Assembly (NCBI RefSeq): GCF_000374065.1 | Contig: NZ_KB893251.1 | Location: 20,165-84,164, forward strand | Direction of reading: 5' to 3' | Source: Spirosoma luteum DSM 19990 | GTDB taxonomy: Bacteria; Bacteroidota; Bacteroidia; Cytophagales; Spirosomataceae | DNA length: 64,000 nt | The notes under the pieces: generated by a model | Database searches by the model: none | Told to the model about the DNA's origin: nothing | What the model saw: the letters and a program-made list of their open reading frames with translations, nothing else | Shown here: piece by piece, positions 37,452 to 46,787 of the stretch | Layout: each line of letters opens with the position of its first letter | Position numbering within the stretch: position 1 is the first letter of the stretch | Position numbers and translations under genes: made by a program

Positions 37452-40199
37452 CTATTTCAACAACTGCTTTTTTGCCTGTGCTTCCAGAATTAGCTGTAAT
37501 TCGGCGGTTTCGGCGGTTACGTGGGCATAGGTGCCGCCCCCGGCCTGACATAGCTTTTGTAAATTCTGGCCGGTGAGGGGGTTGCGACCAAACGTAAAGA
37601 TGGTTAGGTGAATATCCTGTTGGGCATTGTCACGGACCAGGTCAAGTACGTCGTTGCTGACCGGAAATTCGCCGTCGGTGGCCAGTATAATCCGATTGTT
37701 TCCCGCCCGTAGGTAGTTTTTATTCGCCACTTTGTAGGCCAGTCGAAGTCCGCCATTACCGTCCGTATCGCCGGTTGACTGCAACTCGTCGATGACACGG
37801 GCAATGTTGGCGGCTTCGGTACCCGACGTTGGTTTTAACGCCACCCGAGCCTTCCCGGAGTAAATCACAATCGAAAGCTTGTCTTCGGCACGAAGCAGAG
37901 CAAGCAGCGATTTGATGGACCGCTTCAGCAGGGGCAGCTTAACCGGCGAATCCATCGACCCCGACACGTCGAGTAACAATACCATGTTATTGGCCGCGAA
38001 GCCGTCGAGTGATGGACTGGCTGTCAGCAATCGCTCCCGCTCCAGATAGACCGTGTCAACCCGATTTCGCTCAACGTAAACCGTATCATGCTGGTTAGCT
38101 GGTGTTAGGGTTGCCTTATAACTTTTCCCGACGGGAATATTATCATTTCCCGACTTAGGGCTGACGGGCGAAACGGCGGTTATTGGGCTGTTCAGATCGG
38201 GCGCGGTTTCGGGCTTTTTCGATGGCAGCAATCGGCGGAAGGCGAACACGTCGGGCTGGTTGATGGCCTTGAGCAGGTTGACCTGCGCCAGCTCGCTGAA
38301 TTTGTTGTATTGATAGACCAATTCGTTGTTGTAAAAATAAAAGAACGACTGATAGGGATGGGTAGTCGAGTTGGATGAACGAGCATTTACGTTCTTCGCC
38401 ATGTCCGCAAACCGGGCGGTATTTCCGGCCAGGTCCTCGTAGGGTGAGTAGGGACAAAGTCCGTTTTGGCGCCCATAACGTTTCAGTCCGTTCAGGTTCT
38501 GGTATTCCTCGGCGAGTAGCTTTTGGGCCTGAGTTTGCGCTTCATCGGTTGCTGGTAGCTGCGGTTGTGCGCTGGTCAAATGGGCTTTTACGCCGAACAG
38601 AATGGTGTGGTCCGCATCCAGTGTTTTTTGCAGGGCACGACCGGCAATCTGCCAGGAACTGGTTGGGACAGCGGATGGGTAGCTTTCATACACGCGTCGG
38701 ACATCGGCATAAAGCTGCTCTTTTTTCTGGTCGAAGGTGATGAATAAATAAGCGTACCTGTCCAGAATGGCATCGGAGCGTGTGAGCCGGTCGTCCAGGT
38801 ACCGTTTATCTGTTGTGTACCCAATTAACTCGATACTCAAGCCGTCCATTTCCTGCAACATCGACAGCAACACGTCCGCCTGATTCGTCAGGGCCGTTCG
38901 GTAAGGCGTCGGGATGGCTGCACTGCTGTTGAGTAGCAGTTGGTACGTCGAAACGGGAACCTGGTAATCGTCATGTTTGTAGGTTAAACTGGCCCGCTTG
39001 TTTGCCTGGGCCGCGTCACGGTAGTGTTCTGCTGATTCCTGGTAGTTGCGCAGCAGTACCTGCACAATACGCATCTGCCGCAGCGACTCATTTATAAACT
39101 CCACGTAGCCATTCAGAGCCAGAAACGTAGCGCGGGAAGCCGGAGACGTGGCTGGTTTTGTCTGAAAGAGCACAGTGGGTTTATCCGCGAAAAGCGGAGT
39201 TTGGGTTATAGCTGGCGTGCCGGAAACGGGGGGGGGCGGTGTAAATACCGGGCTGAAAGCGGGGTAGTCGAGCAGGCGACGGGCTGCTTTACTGTAGCCG
39301 ACAAAGTTTCGGTAACTGGCCAGCAGTCCCTGGTTGTACTGATTTAGCAGCGACCAGTAGACTGCATTGCCATAGTGGGCCGACTGCCGGGCAGCAAACG
39401 TATTTCCGTCGACAGCCCGTCGTTTCAGACTTTGCAAAATCCTTAGTTCTGACACAAAGCCCGAAATGGCATCGGAAGCCGGATACTCAATACCTGACCG
39501 TGCCTTCCCGAACGATACCAGTATTTTTTCATCGGCCAGTATACTTTGCTGAATCAACATCACCGGCCAGGCATAATGGCTAGCTTCGTTCAGGTAGCAT
39601 GGCAGGGAATCTATTAGCTGTTGCTGACTCAGTAACACCTGCCCCATTTCCTTTTCCATTACTAGATACGGGTCATTGGGCAGGTAGGGCTGATACCGGC
39701 GATAAATCCGCTGAATTTGCCCGTAAAGCAGCGCTTTGTCCCGGCTGAACTGGTTAAAGATCCCCTGCATTTCACCAATCAGCATATCGGACTGCTTCAG
39801 GTTATCGCGTTGATACGTAGTCAGTCGAACGTACGTTTCGAGGGCTTTGCCCGTTTTGTCGAGTTTGGTTAGCAGTTGCCACAGCGCTTCGGTACCAGTG
39901 TTCAGGCGTTGTTTTTCGGCGGCTGTCAGTCCGGTACAAGCCAGTGCTTTTTGGTAGTAATATGCTTCCAGCGGTCCTGATGAGGGCAAACTCAGGGCAG
40001 AACCGTGTTTGTCACGGTATTGGATTACGTCGGTCTGGTAGGCCTGTACCATCTGAAACCGGCGGTTCAGCACCTCCACCGACTGGTTTAGAAACGACAC
40101 GTATTGATTCAGCGATTGCTGGGGCGTTTCCGGTTGGGCGTACACCGTGGCAAACGTCGAGACAACTAACAGCAGAGATATAGGTAACAGGTTCATCAT
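37452..40199 (-). CDS. Exported VWA-domain protein with internal duplication
   Basis: 915 residues, signal peptide at the N-terminus (LPISLLLVVSTFATVYAQ). Residues about 28-330 and 365-690 look like two diverged copies of one helical module: NQYVSFLNQSVEVLNRR versus NGYVEFINESLRQMR, and QLYADVRRVYESYPS versus LLYGQIQRIYRRYQP. The C-terminal 200 residues are a von Willebrand A domain with an intact MIDAS (LLLDVSGSMDS; TDGE). Probably a periplasmic or surface scaffold binding a partner through a metal ion. Last gene of a minus-strand run that includes two small unknown genes and a hydrolase. Confidence 0.82.
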   Translation of the reverse strand: MMNLLPISLLLVVSTFATVYAQPETPQQSLNQYVSFLNQSVEVLNRRFQMVQAYQTDVIQYRDKHGSALSLPSSGPLEAYYYQKALACTGLTAAEKQRLNTGTEALWQLLTKLDKTGKALETYVRLTTYQRDNLKQSDMLIGEMQGIFNQFSRDKALLYGQIQRIYRRYQPYLPNDPYLVMEKEMGQVLLSQQQLIDSLPCYLNEASHYAWPVMLIQQSILADEKILVSFGKARSGIEYPASDAISGFVSELRILQSLKRRAVDGNTFAARQSAHYGNAVYWSLLNQYNQGLLASYRNFVGYSKAARRLLDYPAFSPVFTPPPPVSGTPAITQTPLFADKPTVLFQTKPATSPASRATFLALNGYVEFINESLRQMRIVQVLLRNYQESAEHYRDAAQANKRASLTYKHDDYQVPVSTYQLLLNSSAAIPTPYRTALTNQADVLLSMLQEMDGLSIELIGYTTDKRYLDDRLTRSDAILDRYAYLFITFDQKKEQLYADVRRVYESYPSAVPTSSWQIAGRALQKTLDADHTILFGVKAHLTSAQPQLPATDEAQTQAQKLLAEEYQNLNGLKRYGRQNGLCPYSPYEDLAGNTARFADMAKNVNARSSNSTTHPYQSFFYFYNNELVYQYNKFSELAQVNLLKAINQPDVFAFRRLLPSKKPETAPDLNSPITAVSPVSPKSGNDNIPVGKSYKATLTPANQHDTVYVERNRVDTVYLERERLLTASPSLDGFAANNMVLLLDVSGSMDSPVKLPLLKRSIKSLLALLRAEDKLSIVIYSGKARVALKPTSGTEAANIARVIDELQSTGDTDGNGGLRLAYKVANKNYLRAGNNRIILATDGEFPVSNDVLDLVRDNAQQDIHLTIFTFGRNPLTGQNLQKLCQAGGGTYAHVTAETAELQLILEAQAKKQLLK

Positions 40200-40209
40200 T
40201 TCGGTTAAT

Positions 40210-40452
40210 TTACATAGGCTTTACGCGAATGCCGCGAAAAAACAGGATGGGTGAACCAGTTTCGTCCGTTTCGATTGGCAGTTCCGGTTGGTGCTGTTGG
40301 TAGAGTTGGGTCAGGTAATCGAAATCAGACGGGGACAGCAAAAAATCCTTTTGGTCGTTGGCCACCGACTGCCATTCATCCGGCTGGTTCTTTAAGCAGT
40401 CATTCAGTTCGTCGTAAAACTCCTGCTCAGCCCGTTGTGGTATAAACGTCAT
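40210..40452 (-). CDS. Small hypothetical protein
   Basis: 80 residues, acidic and cytoplasmic by appearance, no signal or helix. Features: FYDELNDCLKNQPDEWQSV and SPSDFDYLTQLYQQHQPELPIE. Not recognised. It ends 10 bp before the VWA gene and probably belongs to the same transcript. Confidence 0.6.
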   Translation of the reverse strand: MTFIPQRAEQEFYDELNDCLKNQPDEWQSVANDQKDFLLSPSDFDYLTQLYQQHQPELPIETDETGSPILFFRGIRVKPM

Positions 40453-40516
40453 GGTCGTGTATTGGTTGGAAGTGAGTTAATGGTTGAGCAAATAGGAATT
40501 TCTGAATCGGAGCACA

Positions 40517-40858
40517 TCATACTGTATCCGGGTTTCTACCAGTATAAATCGACATGATGTTATCCGTATAATCAAAATAGCCTGGTCCCGACAGCCGGTC
40601 TTTTATGACCTGCTCACCAATGAATTGAAGGATGGTTTCGCGTTGCGATAAGGGTGTTTTGGTCTGCCCTACCCAGTATTTAGATTCGGGAATGCCAATG
40701 TCAACCACGGCGGGCGACATGGCCAACTCGTACCACATGTCGAAATTAGATGCGGGACTGGTGTAATGAATCGTGCCACCGCGTCCATCGTCGGAGTAGC
40801 GCAATTGTGGGCCGGTTTCGGTGGCCGGATTGCCGGTTGAATGGGTGGGGTTTGTCAT
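40517..40858 (-). CDS. Small hypothetical protein
   Basis: 113 residues without signal peptide. Contains GGTIHYTSPASNFDMWYELA, IGIPESKYWVGQTKTPLSQR and SGPGYFDYTDNIMSIYTGR; no known family. Its ATG overlaps the stop of the upstream alpha/beta hydrolase by 4 bp, so the two are translationally coupled, which suggests a joint function. Confidence 0.62.
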   Translation of the reverse strand: MTNPTHSTGNPATETGPQLRYSDDGRGGTIHYTSPASNFDMWYELAMSPAVVDIGIPESKYWVGQTKTPLSQRETILQFIGEQVIKDRLSGPGYFDYTDNIMSIYTGRNPDTV

Positions 40859-41787
40859 GATTTTAGGATTATTTTTCCGATAAAATTCAGGGCCTTGTCG
40901 TAGGTTTCAATCCCATGGCCGACATCAGGGAACACGACGACTTCTTTTAGCGACTTAATGTGTTTTTTGGCATTAGCGATGGATTTTTTGTGGGGAAACA
41001 GTAAATCCTTATCCCCTTCAAGCAGGTAGGTGTCGACAGTAACATCGGCCAACTGCCTGTCCATGTAGTAGGGCTTTTGCGTTTTATCTTTATACCGGGT
41101 TATGGCGAAAACCTCGTAGTCGACCAGCATTTTTTCGGCGGTTGGGGACAGTCGATGATTCGGTTTGTAGAAAACAGCCTGCTCTAAAAATGTCAAAACG
41201 TTTGATTCACTCGGGCGAAGCAGGGGTAATAGATTGTAATACAGATTTTTGAGCTTTAGGGAGAAAGGCTGCAAACAGCCCGGATTCAGCAAAAAAGCCG
41301 CATTGACCCGTTCCGGACTGACAATGCCCAACTTCATGCAGATTAGCCCGCCAAACGAAGCACCGGCCACAAACGCCCTGTCGATGTGTAAACCGTTCAG
41401 TACCTCAGTCGCCCACCAGCCATAATCCAGCGAATGAATTTCGGGAGTATTTCCGTCACTCAGATTGGGCAATCCGTTTGTTTCGATCAGATAAATTTTC
41501 ATGGTGTGCTTCAGGTTGTCCAAACCTCGGTCAAAATCCCAAATGAGCGACGTCGTGCGTGCTCCCGGAAATATAACCAGCGTGTCAGGGTGGTTTTGTT
41601 GCGTGTTCAGCCCCCAAACGTTCGTTTTTCCGAGTGACGTTGATAAAGTGTACCGTTCATACGTCCGGGCGTTAGTCTTCTCCAGTTGACTGACCCAATT
41701 CTTAAAGTAGTTCAAATCTGTTTCTTCATCCTTGAAATACGATGTGGATTTCACGTTGATGTCGGCTGAAGGAGTAGATTTTACCAT
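40855..41787 (-). CDS. Alpha/beta hydrolase
   Basis: 310-residue serine hydrolase of the alpha/beta fold, cytoplasmic. Nucleophile elbow GASFGG (Ser in AFVAGASFGGLICMKLG), acidic residue in LLEGDKDLLFP and catalytic His in VFPDVGHGIETY. The ATG at 41787 is preferred to the one at 41877, because the longer version would overlap the divergent gene at 41811. Couples to the next small gene by a 4-bp overlap. Confidence 0.8.
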   Translation of the reverse strand: MVKSTPSADINVKSTSYFKDEETDLNYFKNWVSQLEKTNARTYERYTLSTSLGKTNVWGLNTQQNHPDTLVIFPGARTTSLIWDFDRGLDNLKHTMKIYLIETNGLPNLSDGNTPEIHSLDYGWWATEVLNGLHIDRAFVAGASFGGLICMKLGIVSPERVNAAFLLNPGCLQPFSLKLKNLYYNLLPLLRPSESNVLTFLEQAVFYKPNHRLSPTAEKMLVDYEVFAITRYKDKTQKPYYMDRQLADVTVDTYLLEGDKDLLFPHKKSIANAKKHIKSLKEVVVFPDVGHGIETYDKALNFIGKIILKS

Positions 41788-41810
41788 GGTGGTCTGTTTT
41801 CTAATGCTGT

Positions 41811-42233
41811 ATGATTGATAAAGAAACGGGTTCAATTCGTCTTTCGGACACCTGCCAGCTTCATGCCGGGGATGCATTGCCGGATGTATCGACCTTCCCG
41901 GCCAGTGAGATTCAGCAGGTAGTCGACCATAAGAATGGCTGGCAATGGCTGACCAGTAAAAATCTGGTCGTGGACGGGCAGTACATCATTCTCTCCCTCG
42001 GCTATTATGCTAATGCCCTGCAACAGATTGAGCTGATCGTCAGCCAGGACCGTTTCGATTTGACCGTTGGCTGTGACTCGTGGTCAGAACAAAACGAACT
42101 CGACATACGAACTGCCCTGCGGGTTTGGCTACGTAACGAACTGGGGCGCGAAGGCCGGTTTGCCTGGGGAGAGGCACAGGCTTCGTATGACCCCAAAGGC
42201 GGTTACAGTTCCATCGGCATTCGTTACCGATAA
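41811..42233 (+). CDS. Hypothetical protein
   Basis: 140 residues, the only plus-strand gene in a long minus-strand stretch. No signal peptide or helix. It has IQQVVDHKNGWQWLTSKNLVVDGQYIILSLG-like beta content around residues 34-64 and ends with GYSSIGIRYR. Not recognised. It is divergent from the hydrolase (23 bp between starts) and convergent with the next gene (6 bp between stops). Small cytoplasmic proteins in such islands are sometimes immunity proteins, but there is no direct evidence. Confidence 0.6.
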   Translation: MIDKETGSIRLSDTCQLHAGDALPDVSTFPASEIQQVVDHKNGWQWLTSKNLVVDGQYIILSLGYYANALQQIELIVSQDRFDLTVGCDSWSEQNELDIRTALRVWLRNELGREGRFAWGEAQASYDPKGGYSSIGIRYR

Positions 42234-42239
42234 TGCCCG

Positions 42240-42572
42240 TCAGGTTAGGCCCAGCACCCAGGCTTTTACCGCCGAAAAACTACCCGCTACCGAAGTCCTG
42301 CGGCTTACGGCCTGTCCCTCATTTGTGCCGACGTTCAGTTCGATCGTGCAGTCGATCAGGCCGGGGTATTTCCGCATCACCAGCAAAACGGTCGAGTCAT
42401 CCAGCCACCGCACCTCCCAAGCCGACCAGTCGTCCTGGTTGAGGGCAAACAGACAAACGTCATCCTGAACCCGAATCAGCGACGGCTGGTCAATCCAGTG
42501 ACTCATCCTCATCTCGTAGCTGTCGAAACGTAGCTTGTACTGCCGATTGGGAGAAAAAACAGTGTCGTACAT
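42240..42572 (-). CDS. Hypothetical protein
   Basis: 110 residues, cytoplasmic by appearance. Beta-rich: VFSPNRQYKLRFDSYEMRMSH, VRWLDDSTVLLVMRKYPG, IDCTIELNVG. Not recognised. Stops 6 bp from the convergent gene and lies 11 bp downstream of a small membrane-protein gene on the same strand. Confidence 0.6.
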   Translation of the reverse strand: MYDTVFSPNRQYKLRFDSYEMRMSHWIDQPSLIRVQDDVCLFALNQDDWSAWEVRWLDDSTVLLVMRKYPGLIDCTIELNVGTNEGQAVSRRTSVAGSFSAVKAWVLGLT

Positions 42573-42583
42573 AATCAGCGGTT

Positions 42584-42790
42584 TTAAAACGTGTGTTTAG
42601 CCCAAAAATACCCTCCGATGAACGCGAGAATGAAGCCAATGGGGCCGTAAACGAAAATACTGGTCATGCTGGCCTCAACGCTCCGGTCGTGACCGTTGGA
42701 CGAAAACTTACCGATGAGGTAGTAGCTCATAAAGGCCGTCAGGGCGTAGCCTGCAATGCCGATGAGGAACCCGATTCCAACGTATTTCAT
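42584..42790 (-). CDS. Two-helix membrane protein
   Basis: 68 residues with two hydrophobic helices (VGIGFLIGIAGYALTAFMSYYL and IFVYGPIGFILAFIGGYFW) joined by a polar loop. No family recognised. Tight spacing to both neighbours (11 and 25 bp) supports a shared transcript. Confidence 0.6.
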   Translation of the reverse strand: MKYVGIGFLIGIAGYALTAFMSYYLIGKFSSNGHDRSVEASMTSIFVYGPIGFILAFIGGYFWAKHTF

Positions 42791-42815
42791 GCGATTTTGT
42801 GTGGTTTAAATGGTT

Positions 42816-43418
42816 TTACAACTGAATTAGTGGCAGCGGCAGCTCAGCCACTTCGTTGATCAAGAGCGGCTTGTCCGTTTTTAATTTGGTCAGAAACGGC
42901 GTAACCCCCGGGCCGTATTTTCGGTTGCTGACCATGAACAGCAGAATACCGCGCTTACCCGATTTGGTTTTGACAGCTTTAAACCGAAACACGTCCCGCT
43001 CCACCAGGTTATTTTGCTCATCGGCCGCATTATTACCGATCAGGCAGTCGATGATTTTTTCGCCCGTGGCGGCATTGCTTACGATAGTATACTGGACAAT
43101 AGGATTCGTCCGCTTCAGGCCCTCCAGTTCGCGCAGTTTGGTATCAACAGCCTGGTCTACCGTCGATTCGGTCAGCACAAAATCAATGGTTACCATCGAC
43201 TTGTACTTCGGAAAACTATCACCGGCGACCAAGTATTCCTGTTTGTAGAACGAGGCAGCGGGGTGGGACGACCAGCTTAACCGAAAGGCGTTTTTCTGTA
43301 CGAAAATCGGAGTCTGAATCCCGAGAAAGTTGACGGCTGGTTTTGGGGCCTGTCCGTACCCCGGAGCCGATAGCATAAGAAGGGTAACCAGAGAAATGAG
43401 TACTGAATTGGTTAGCAT
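42816..43418 (-). CDS. Secreted hypothetical protein
   Basis: 200 residues with a clear signal peptide (MLTNSVLISLVTLLMLSAPGYGQ). The mature part is beta-rich with FRLSWSSHPAASFYKQEYLV, FDFVLTE-like and VERDVFRFKAV strands. The fold may resemble small periplasmic domains, but I do not recognise the family. Confidence 0.65.
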   Translation of the reverse strand: MLTNSVLISLVTLLMLSAPGYGQAPKPAVNFLGIQTPIFVQKNAFRLSWSSHPAASFYKQEYLVAGDSFPKYKSMVTIDFVLTESTVDQAVDTKLRELEGLKRTNPIVQYTIVSNAATGEKIIDCLIGNNAADEQNNLVERDVFRFKAVKTKSGKRGILLFMVSNRKYGPGVTPFLTKLKTDKPLLINEVAELPLPLIQL

Positions 43419-43477
43419 GTTATTGGTTTTAAAAGGGTTTGTAGTGGCGTTAAAAAGCCTGATTTGTGCCGGTTGAC

Positions 43478-43795
43478 CTAAATCGATTTCCAGGCAAAAC
43501 CGGTTGTCTTATCCTCCCAATGCACGATCAGTTCCGAAAACAGTTCGTCCATCCATTCCGGGTCTTGTGTGGCCTCACGGCCTGTGTACCCTTCGGCTAT
43601 CATAAATGTATCCAGTACAAACTGAAGCTCTTCTTCATTGGCATAGTCGGCTCCAACAGCGGTGTCGGCCCGGAAAGGAGACAGGTGAACATCTCCATTT
43701 TTAGTCACGAAAAGAATGTGGGAATCCTGGTTGTCATCAACACTGGCTACGAGTTGACAAAGTTGGTCGAGGGTAGGGCTGTAGTCTAAGTTCAT
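43478..43795 (-). CDS. Small acidic hypothetical protein
   Basis: 105 residues, strongly acidic, no export signal. Contains SHILFVTKNGDVHLSPF and EWMDELFSELIVHWED. Separated by 2 bp from the DKNYY lipoprotein gene upstream, so probably co-expressed. Not recognised. Confidence 0.6.
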   Translation of the reverse strand: MNLDYSPTLDQLCQLVASVDDNQDSHILFVTKNGDVHLSPFRADTAVGADYANEEELQFVLDTFMIAEGYTGREATQDPEWMDELFSELIVHWEDKTTGFAWKSI

Positions 43796-43797
43796 GG

Positions 43798-44910
43798 TTA
43801 TTCTGTCCGGTTAATTCGGCGGCCCGCTGCGTAGGAATGGGTTTTATCGGCAGCGTCGCGGTCGGCTTCGTTGGTTACCATCGCGAACGAAGCCGCGTCG
43901 GCATGGGGCAATGCTTTTCCCTCGTAATACACCCTGCCCGCATCTTTGGCGTAGCCGTATTCCAGCATTATAAAGGTGGCTCGGTCGGCGCTTGGCAGGG
44001 GATGATCCTGGTAGAAAATGGTTTGACTGTCCTGCGCATAATCGTCGGCCAGCAGCGAAAACGTCTGCCGGTCAGCACCTTTAATCCGGTGATGCTGGAA
44101 ATAAATTCGGGTACTGTCACGAGCGTAGTACACATTTACTTCGCCCCATTGGGCAAAGGTGGAGGGGTCCGCTTCGGAAATTAGTTTATCCTTGTAAAAC
44201 GCGTGGTTTTTGTCGGTTGCATAATACATACCCACGGCGATGAACGAGTCGGGCAGCGCGTTCTGGATCCCACGAACACCCGACGTAGCGCCACCAATGG
44301 GCATATCCAGCGTGTTCCAGCAGTAATAAACGGTCTGCTTGTCTTTAGCAAAATTCCGGCTTACCATGGTAAAGGATGCGCCATCACTGCCCACAACTGG
44401 GGCCTGCTGGTAATAACCCACCCGCTTATCTTTACCAAACTGAGGGCTTAGCGGCACAAACGAAGCGACATCGGCCACCGCAAAACCTCTGCCCTCGTAA
44501 TAGACACGAATCTTGTCTTTGGCATAGGCGTATTCGCTGCCGATAATCTCGAATGAAGGGGCATCAGCCGCCACAACCCGATCGATTCTATCCTTCCGGG
44601 TCGTTTCGAACAATTTGAAATCAATGTAATTATCGCAGAAATAAACGGTAGCGTTGTCTTTGGCATAATGGTCGTCGAGCGCGGCAAAGCTGGTTCCGTC
44701 GGTTTTGTCGATGGGAATGCCCCGGTAATAGCCGCCGGTTTTGTCGCGGGCAAAAACGCTGTTCAAGGCCTGAAATGATCCGTAATCAGCCGAATGCATC
44801 AGATAATCTTTATAATACACCGAGCCATTTTTGGTCTGGTAGCCAGACTTTTTACAGCCACCCAGGATGCCCAGACCCAGCAGAGAAAGTAGAATGTGGA
44901 GTGGTTTCAT
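43798..44910 (-). CDS. DKNYY-repeat lipoprotein
   Basis: 370 residues. Lipobox LGILGGC after a short hydrophobic start. The mature part is built of about nine repeats of a 30-40 residue unit with the signature YAKD-x-x-x-VYY, as in DHYAKDNATVYFCDN, SEYAYAKDKIRVYYEG, RNFAKDKQTVYYCWN and DDYAQDSQTIFYQDH, matching the DKNYY family. Probably surface- or periplasm-exposed. DKNYY proteins have no established molecular role. Confidence 0.82.
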   Translation of the reverse strand: MKPLHILLSLLGLGILGGCKKSGYQTKNGSVYYKDYLMHSADYGSFQALNSVFARDKTGGYYRGIPIDKTDGTSFAALDDHYAKDNATVYFCDNYIDFKLFETTRKDRIDRVVAADAPSFEIIGSEYAYAKDKIRVYYEGRGFAVADVASFVPLSPQFGKDKRVGYYQQAPVVGSDGASFTMVSRNFAKDKQTVYYCWNTLDMPIGGATSGVRGIQNALPDSFIAVGMYYATDKNHAFYKDKLISEADPSTFAQWGEVNVYYARDSTRIYFQHHRIKGADRQTFSLLADDYAQDSQTIFYQDHPLPSADRATFIMLEYGYAKDAGRVYYEGKALPHADAASFAMVTNEADRDAADKTHSYAAGRRINRTE

Positions 44911-44918
44911 GGGAGAGG

Positions 44919-45734
44919 TCAGTGTAGGATTTTAGCGACCGGAATCAGGTCGTAGTGCGGGTCGAGGGTGAAGAGTTGATTCAGGACCGATACGTGTCCG
45001 GCCCCGAAAATGACCAGACCCTTCCGGGCTTTCTCACCGGCCATAACCCGCAGAATGTTGCTCTGAATCCGCAGGTTACGTTTCCACCACTCGCCCGCGA
45101 TGTATGACCCCACGGCGTTTTCGGAGGTGCCTATCTGGTTGAGAATGCCCGAATAGGTATTTAAATCTACCTGTTGAAACTGGGGCGTATTCATAGCGTT
45201 GAGCATGTCCGATACCGTGTGCGTTGGCAAATAGCCATCAAACCAGCGGCTGAAGGTCTCCATCTGCGTCTGTAACTGCGCCAGCACCGCCTGCTGCCCG
45301 GTCGTCTGGGCCACCTGAACCAGCGAATCATACGGAAAATCGCCCGGACTGTCGACGCAGTGAATCTGACCCGGTGGCAGGTTGAGCGCGTCGGCCAGCC
45401 GGAAGGCGAGCTGGATTACTTCGTCGGTTCGGTTGCGGAGTTTCCCCTGCCGGTACTGCTGGTACAGGCTGTCGATGTGCGCCTGCTCAGTGGGCAGGTA
45501 CTCGATGAATAACTGATCGGGCTTATACGCTTTCAGGCGTTCGACAACGGCCTTGATTTCGGCCTGACGGCGTTCGCTCAGCACGTTGTCGGTTTTGACT
45601 TTGGCAACATCCAGACCGGGGTTGGCAAAGTGATAAGTACCCAGTAAAACAAGCTGTTTTTTGGGTTGTGCCATCGTCTGTTGCGACAGCAAAGTGGTCA
45701 GGCACAGAAAAAGGAAGCAGCGAAGGGGTGGCAT
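44919..45734 (-). CDS. DUF5694 (TraB/PrgY-like) exported protein
   Basis: 271 residues from the ATG at 45734, which yields the signal peptide MPPLRCFLFLCLTTLLSQQ. The mature protein starts QLVLLGTYHFANPGLDVAKV (GxxHF), then FIEYLPTEQAHIDSLY, and ends with LVIFGAGHVSVLNQLF. The GTYHF and GAGH motifs place it in DUF5694, related to the TraB/PrgY/TIKI metallohydrolase-like fold. Enzymatic activity is not proven. Confidence 0.78.
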   Translation of the reverse strand: MPPLRCFLFLCLTTLLSQQTMAQPKKQLVLLGTYHFANPGLDVAKVKTDNVLSERRQAEIKAVVERLKAYKPDQLFIEYLPTEQAHIDSLYQQYRQGKLRNRTDEVIQLAFRLADALNLPPGQIHCVDSPGDFPYDSLVQVAQTTGQQAVLAQLQTQMETFSRWFDGYLPTHTVSDMLNAMNTPQFQQVDLNTYSGILNQIGTSENAVGSYIAGEWWKRNLRIQSNILRVMAGEKARKGLVIFGAGHVSVLNQLFTLDPHYDLIPVAKILH

Positions 45735-45778
45735 AACTAAGGATATTTGCCTGAAATGAATAGAGTTGAGCCAACGGA

Positions 45779-46045
45779 TTAGTTGGTACTGATGTAGCGG
45801 ATGATCAGGAGGAGCGATGCAACAACCAGGAGGGCAACGATTTTTGTCCATAAATGCGGCAACCAATTTAACCCCGCCAACGCAAGCAACAGAAAAACGC
45901 CAATGCCCTTCAGGGCGGCTTCCTGCTCACCACCCCCGGCATCATTGGCCGGGTTCGCCTTTTGTAGTAACGCCCAGATGACGCAGGCACCATACACCCC
46001 GATAAGGAGCCAGTTGATGCCGCTAAGAATTTTGATAGTATTCAT
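45779..46045 (-). CDS. Small membrane protein
   Basis: 88 residues, three hydrophobic segments (LSGINWLLIGVYGACVIWALL, GIGVFLLLALAGLNWL, IVALLVVASLLLIIRYI) and a short acidic loop. No family recognised. 27 bp downstream of the HExxH protein gene. Confidence 0.62.
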   Translation of the reverse strand: MNTIKILSGINWLLIGVYGACVIWALLQKANPANDAGGGEQEAALKGIGVFLLLALAGLNWLPHLWTKIVALLVVASLLLIIRYISTN

Positions 46046-46072
46046 GCGGGGTTTGGAATGAATGACAGGTGT

Positions 46073-46765
46073 TTATAATTGATACGTTGACGGTAAAAGG
46101 TTTCTGCGCAGCCACAGCAGCCCCATGAAGGCAATACTTGTGTGAAGTGTAATTAATAAAGGAGTACCCATTATCCAGGGAGTGGCTAAGAAATCCGCGC
46201 CCAGCAAGGTGTTTAATCCGGTCAGCACATACATCAGCAGGAAGAGAAGGGGCATCGTTAGGAAACCAACTACGTATAGCCAGGACCGTCGGTTAGTCAA
46301 CACCCGAAACGCTTTAATTACGGGCGGTACGCCAAGCCCCAAAACCAAGACAGAACCAATCAAAATCATTTGAGTATAGCTGTACTCGTTTTTCAGCAGA
46401 TGCCGGATAACAACCATCTCATCGCCACCCCCCAGCATCACGGTGCTGATTCTGCCAAAGGGAATGTTGGCAAAAATGAGTGCAAAACCCAGCGCAGCCC
46501 GGTCCGGTTCGGCATCCCCAAGCCAGCCCATTCCCAGCCACATAAGGGCGAAGGAAAACAGGGGCCCCGCCAGGGTTGCCAGCCACCAAAGCGGGTAACT
46601 TTCAGCGCAGCCCGCGCATAATGACCAGACGTTGAAGTCGCGCGGACCCCAGCATCCGCAAATGAAACGCCCCACGACAATGTGAGCCGTTTCGTGCAAT
46701 TCCAGCATAACAATCAGCAAAAGCAGGAATGTAAGCACGTAAGCGAATGAGAGTTTAAGATGCAT
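46073..46765 (-). CDS. HExxH membrane protein, site-2-protease-like
   Basis: 230-residue polytopic membrane protein. The first helix runs straight into LELHETAHIVVGRF (HETAH at residues 24-28), the zinc-binding arrangement of intramembrane metalloproteases (M50 / YUF2 type). It is followed by cysteine-rich ICGCWGPRDF and SLCAGCAESYP. About six helices in total. The usual second motif NxxPxxxxDG is only suggested by ANIPFGRISTVMLGG. Proteolytic activity is therefore plausible but unproven. Confidence 0.68.
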   Translation of the reverse strand: MHLKLSFAYVLTFLLLLIVMLELHETAHIVVGRFICGCWGPRDFNVWSLCAGCAESYPLWWLATLAGPLFSFALMWLGMGWLGDAEPDRAALGFALIFANIPFGRISTVMLGGGDEMVVIRHLLKNEYSYTQMILIGSVLVLGLGVPPVIKAFRVLTNRRSWLYVVGFLTMPLLFLLMYVLTGLNTLLGADFLATPWIMGTPLLITLHTSIAFMGLLWLRRNLLPSTYQL

Positions 46766-46787
46766 CTGTATGTTCGTTTAGCGTCAC

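Noticed and set aside
41811..41840. Two half-site-like sequences 21 bp apart before the alpha/beta hydrolase
   Set aside because: They are inside a coding region and there is no matching -33/-7 pair at the expected distance; probably chance.
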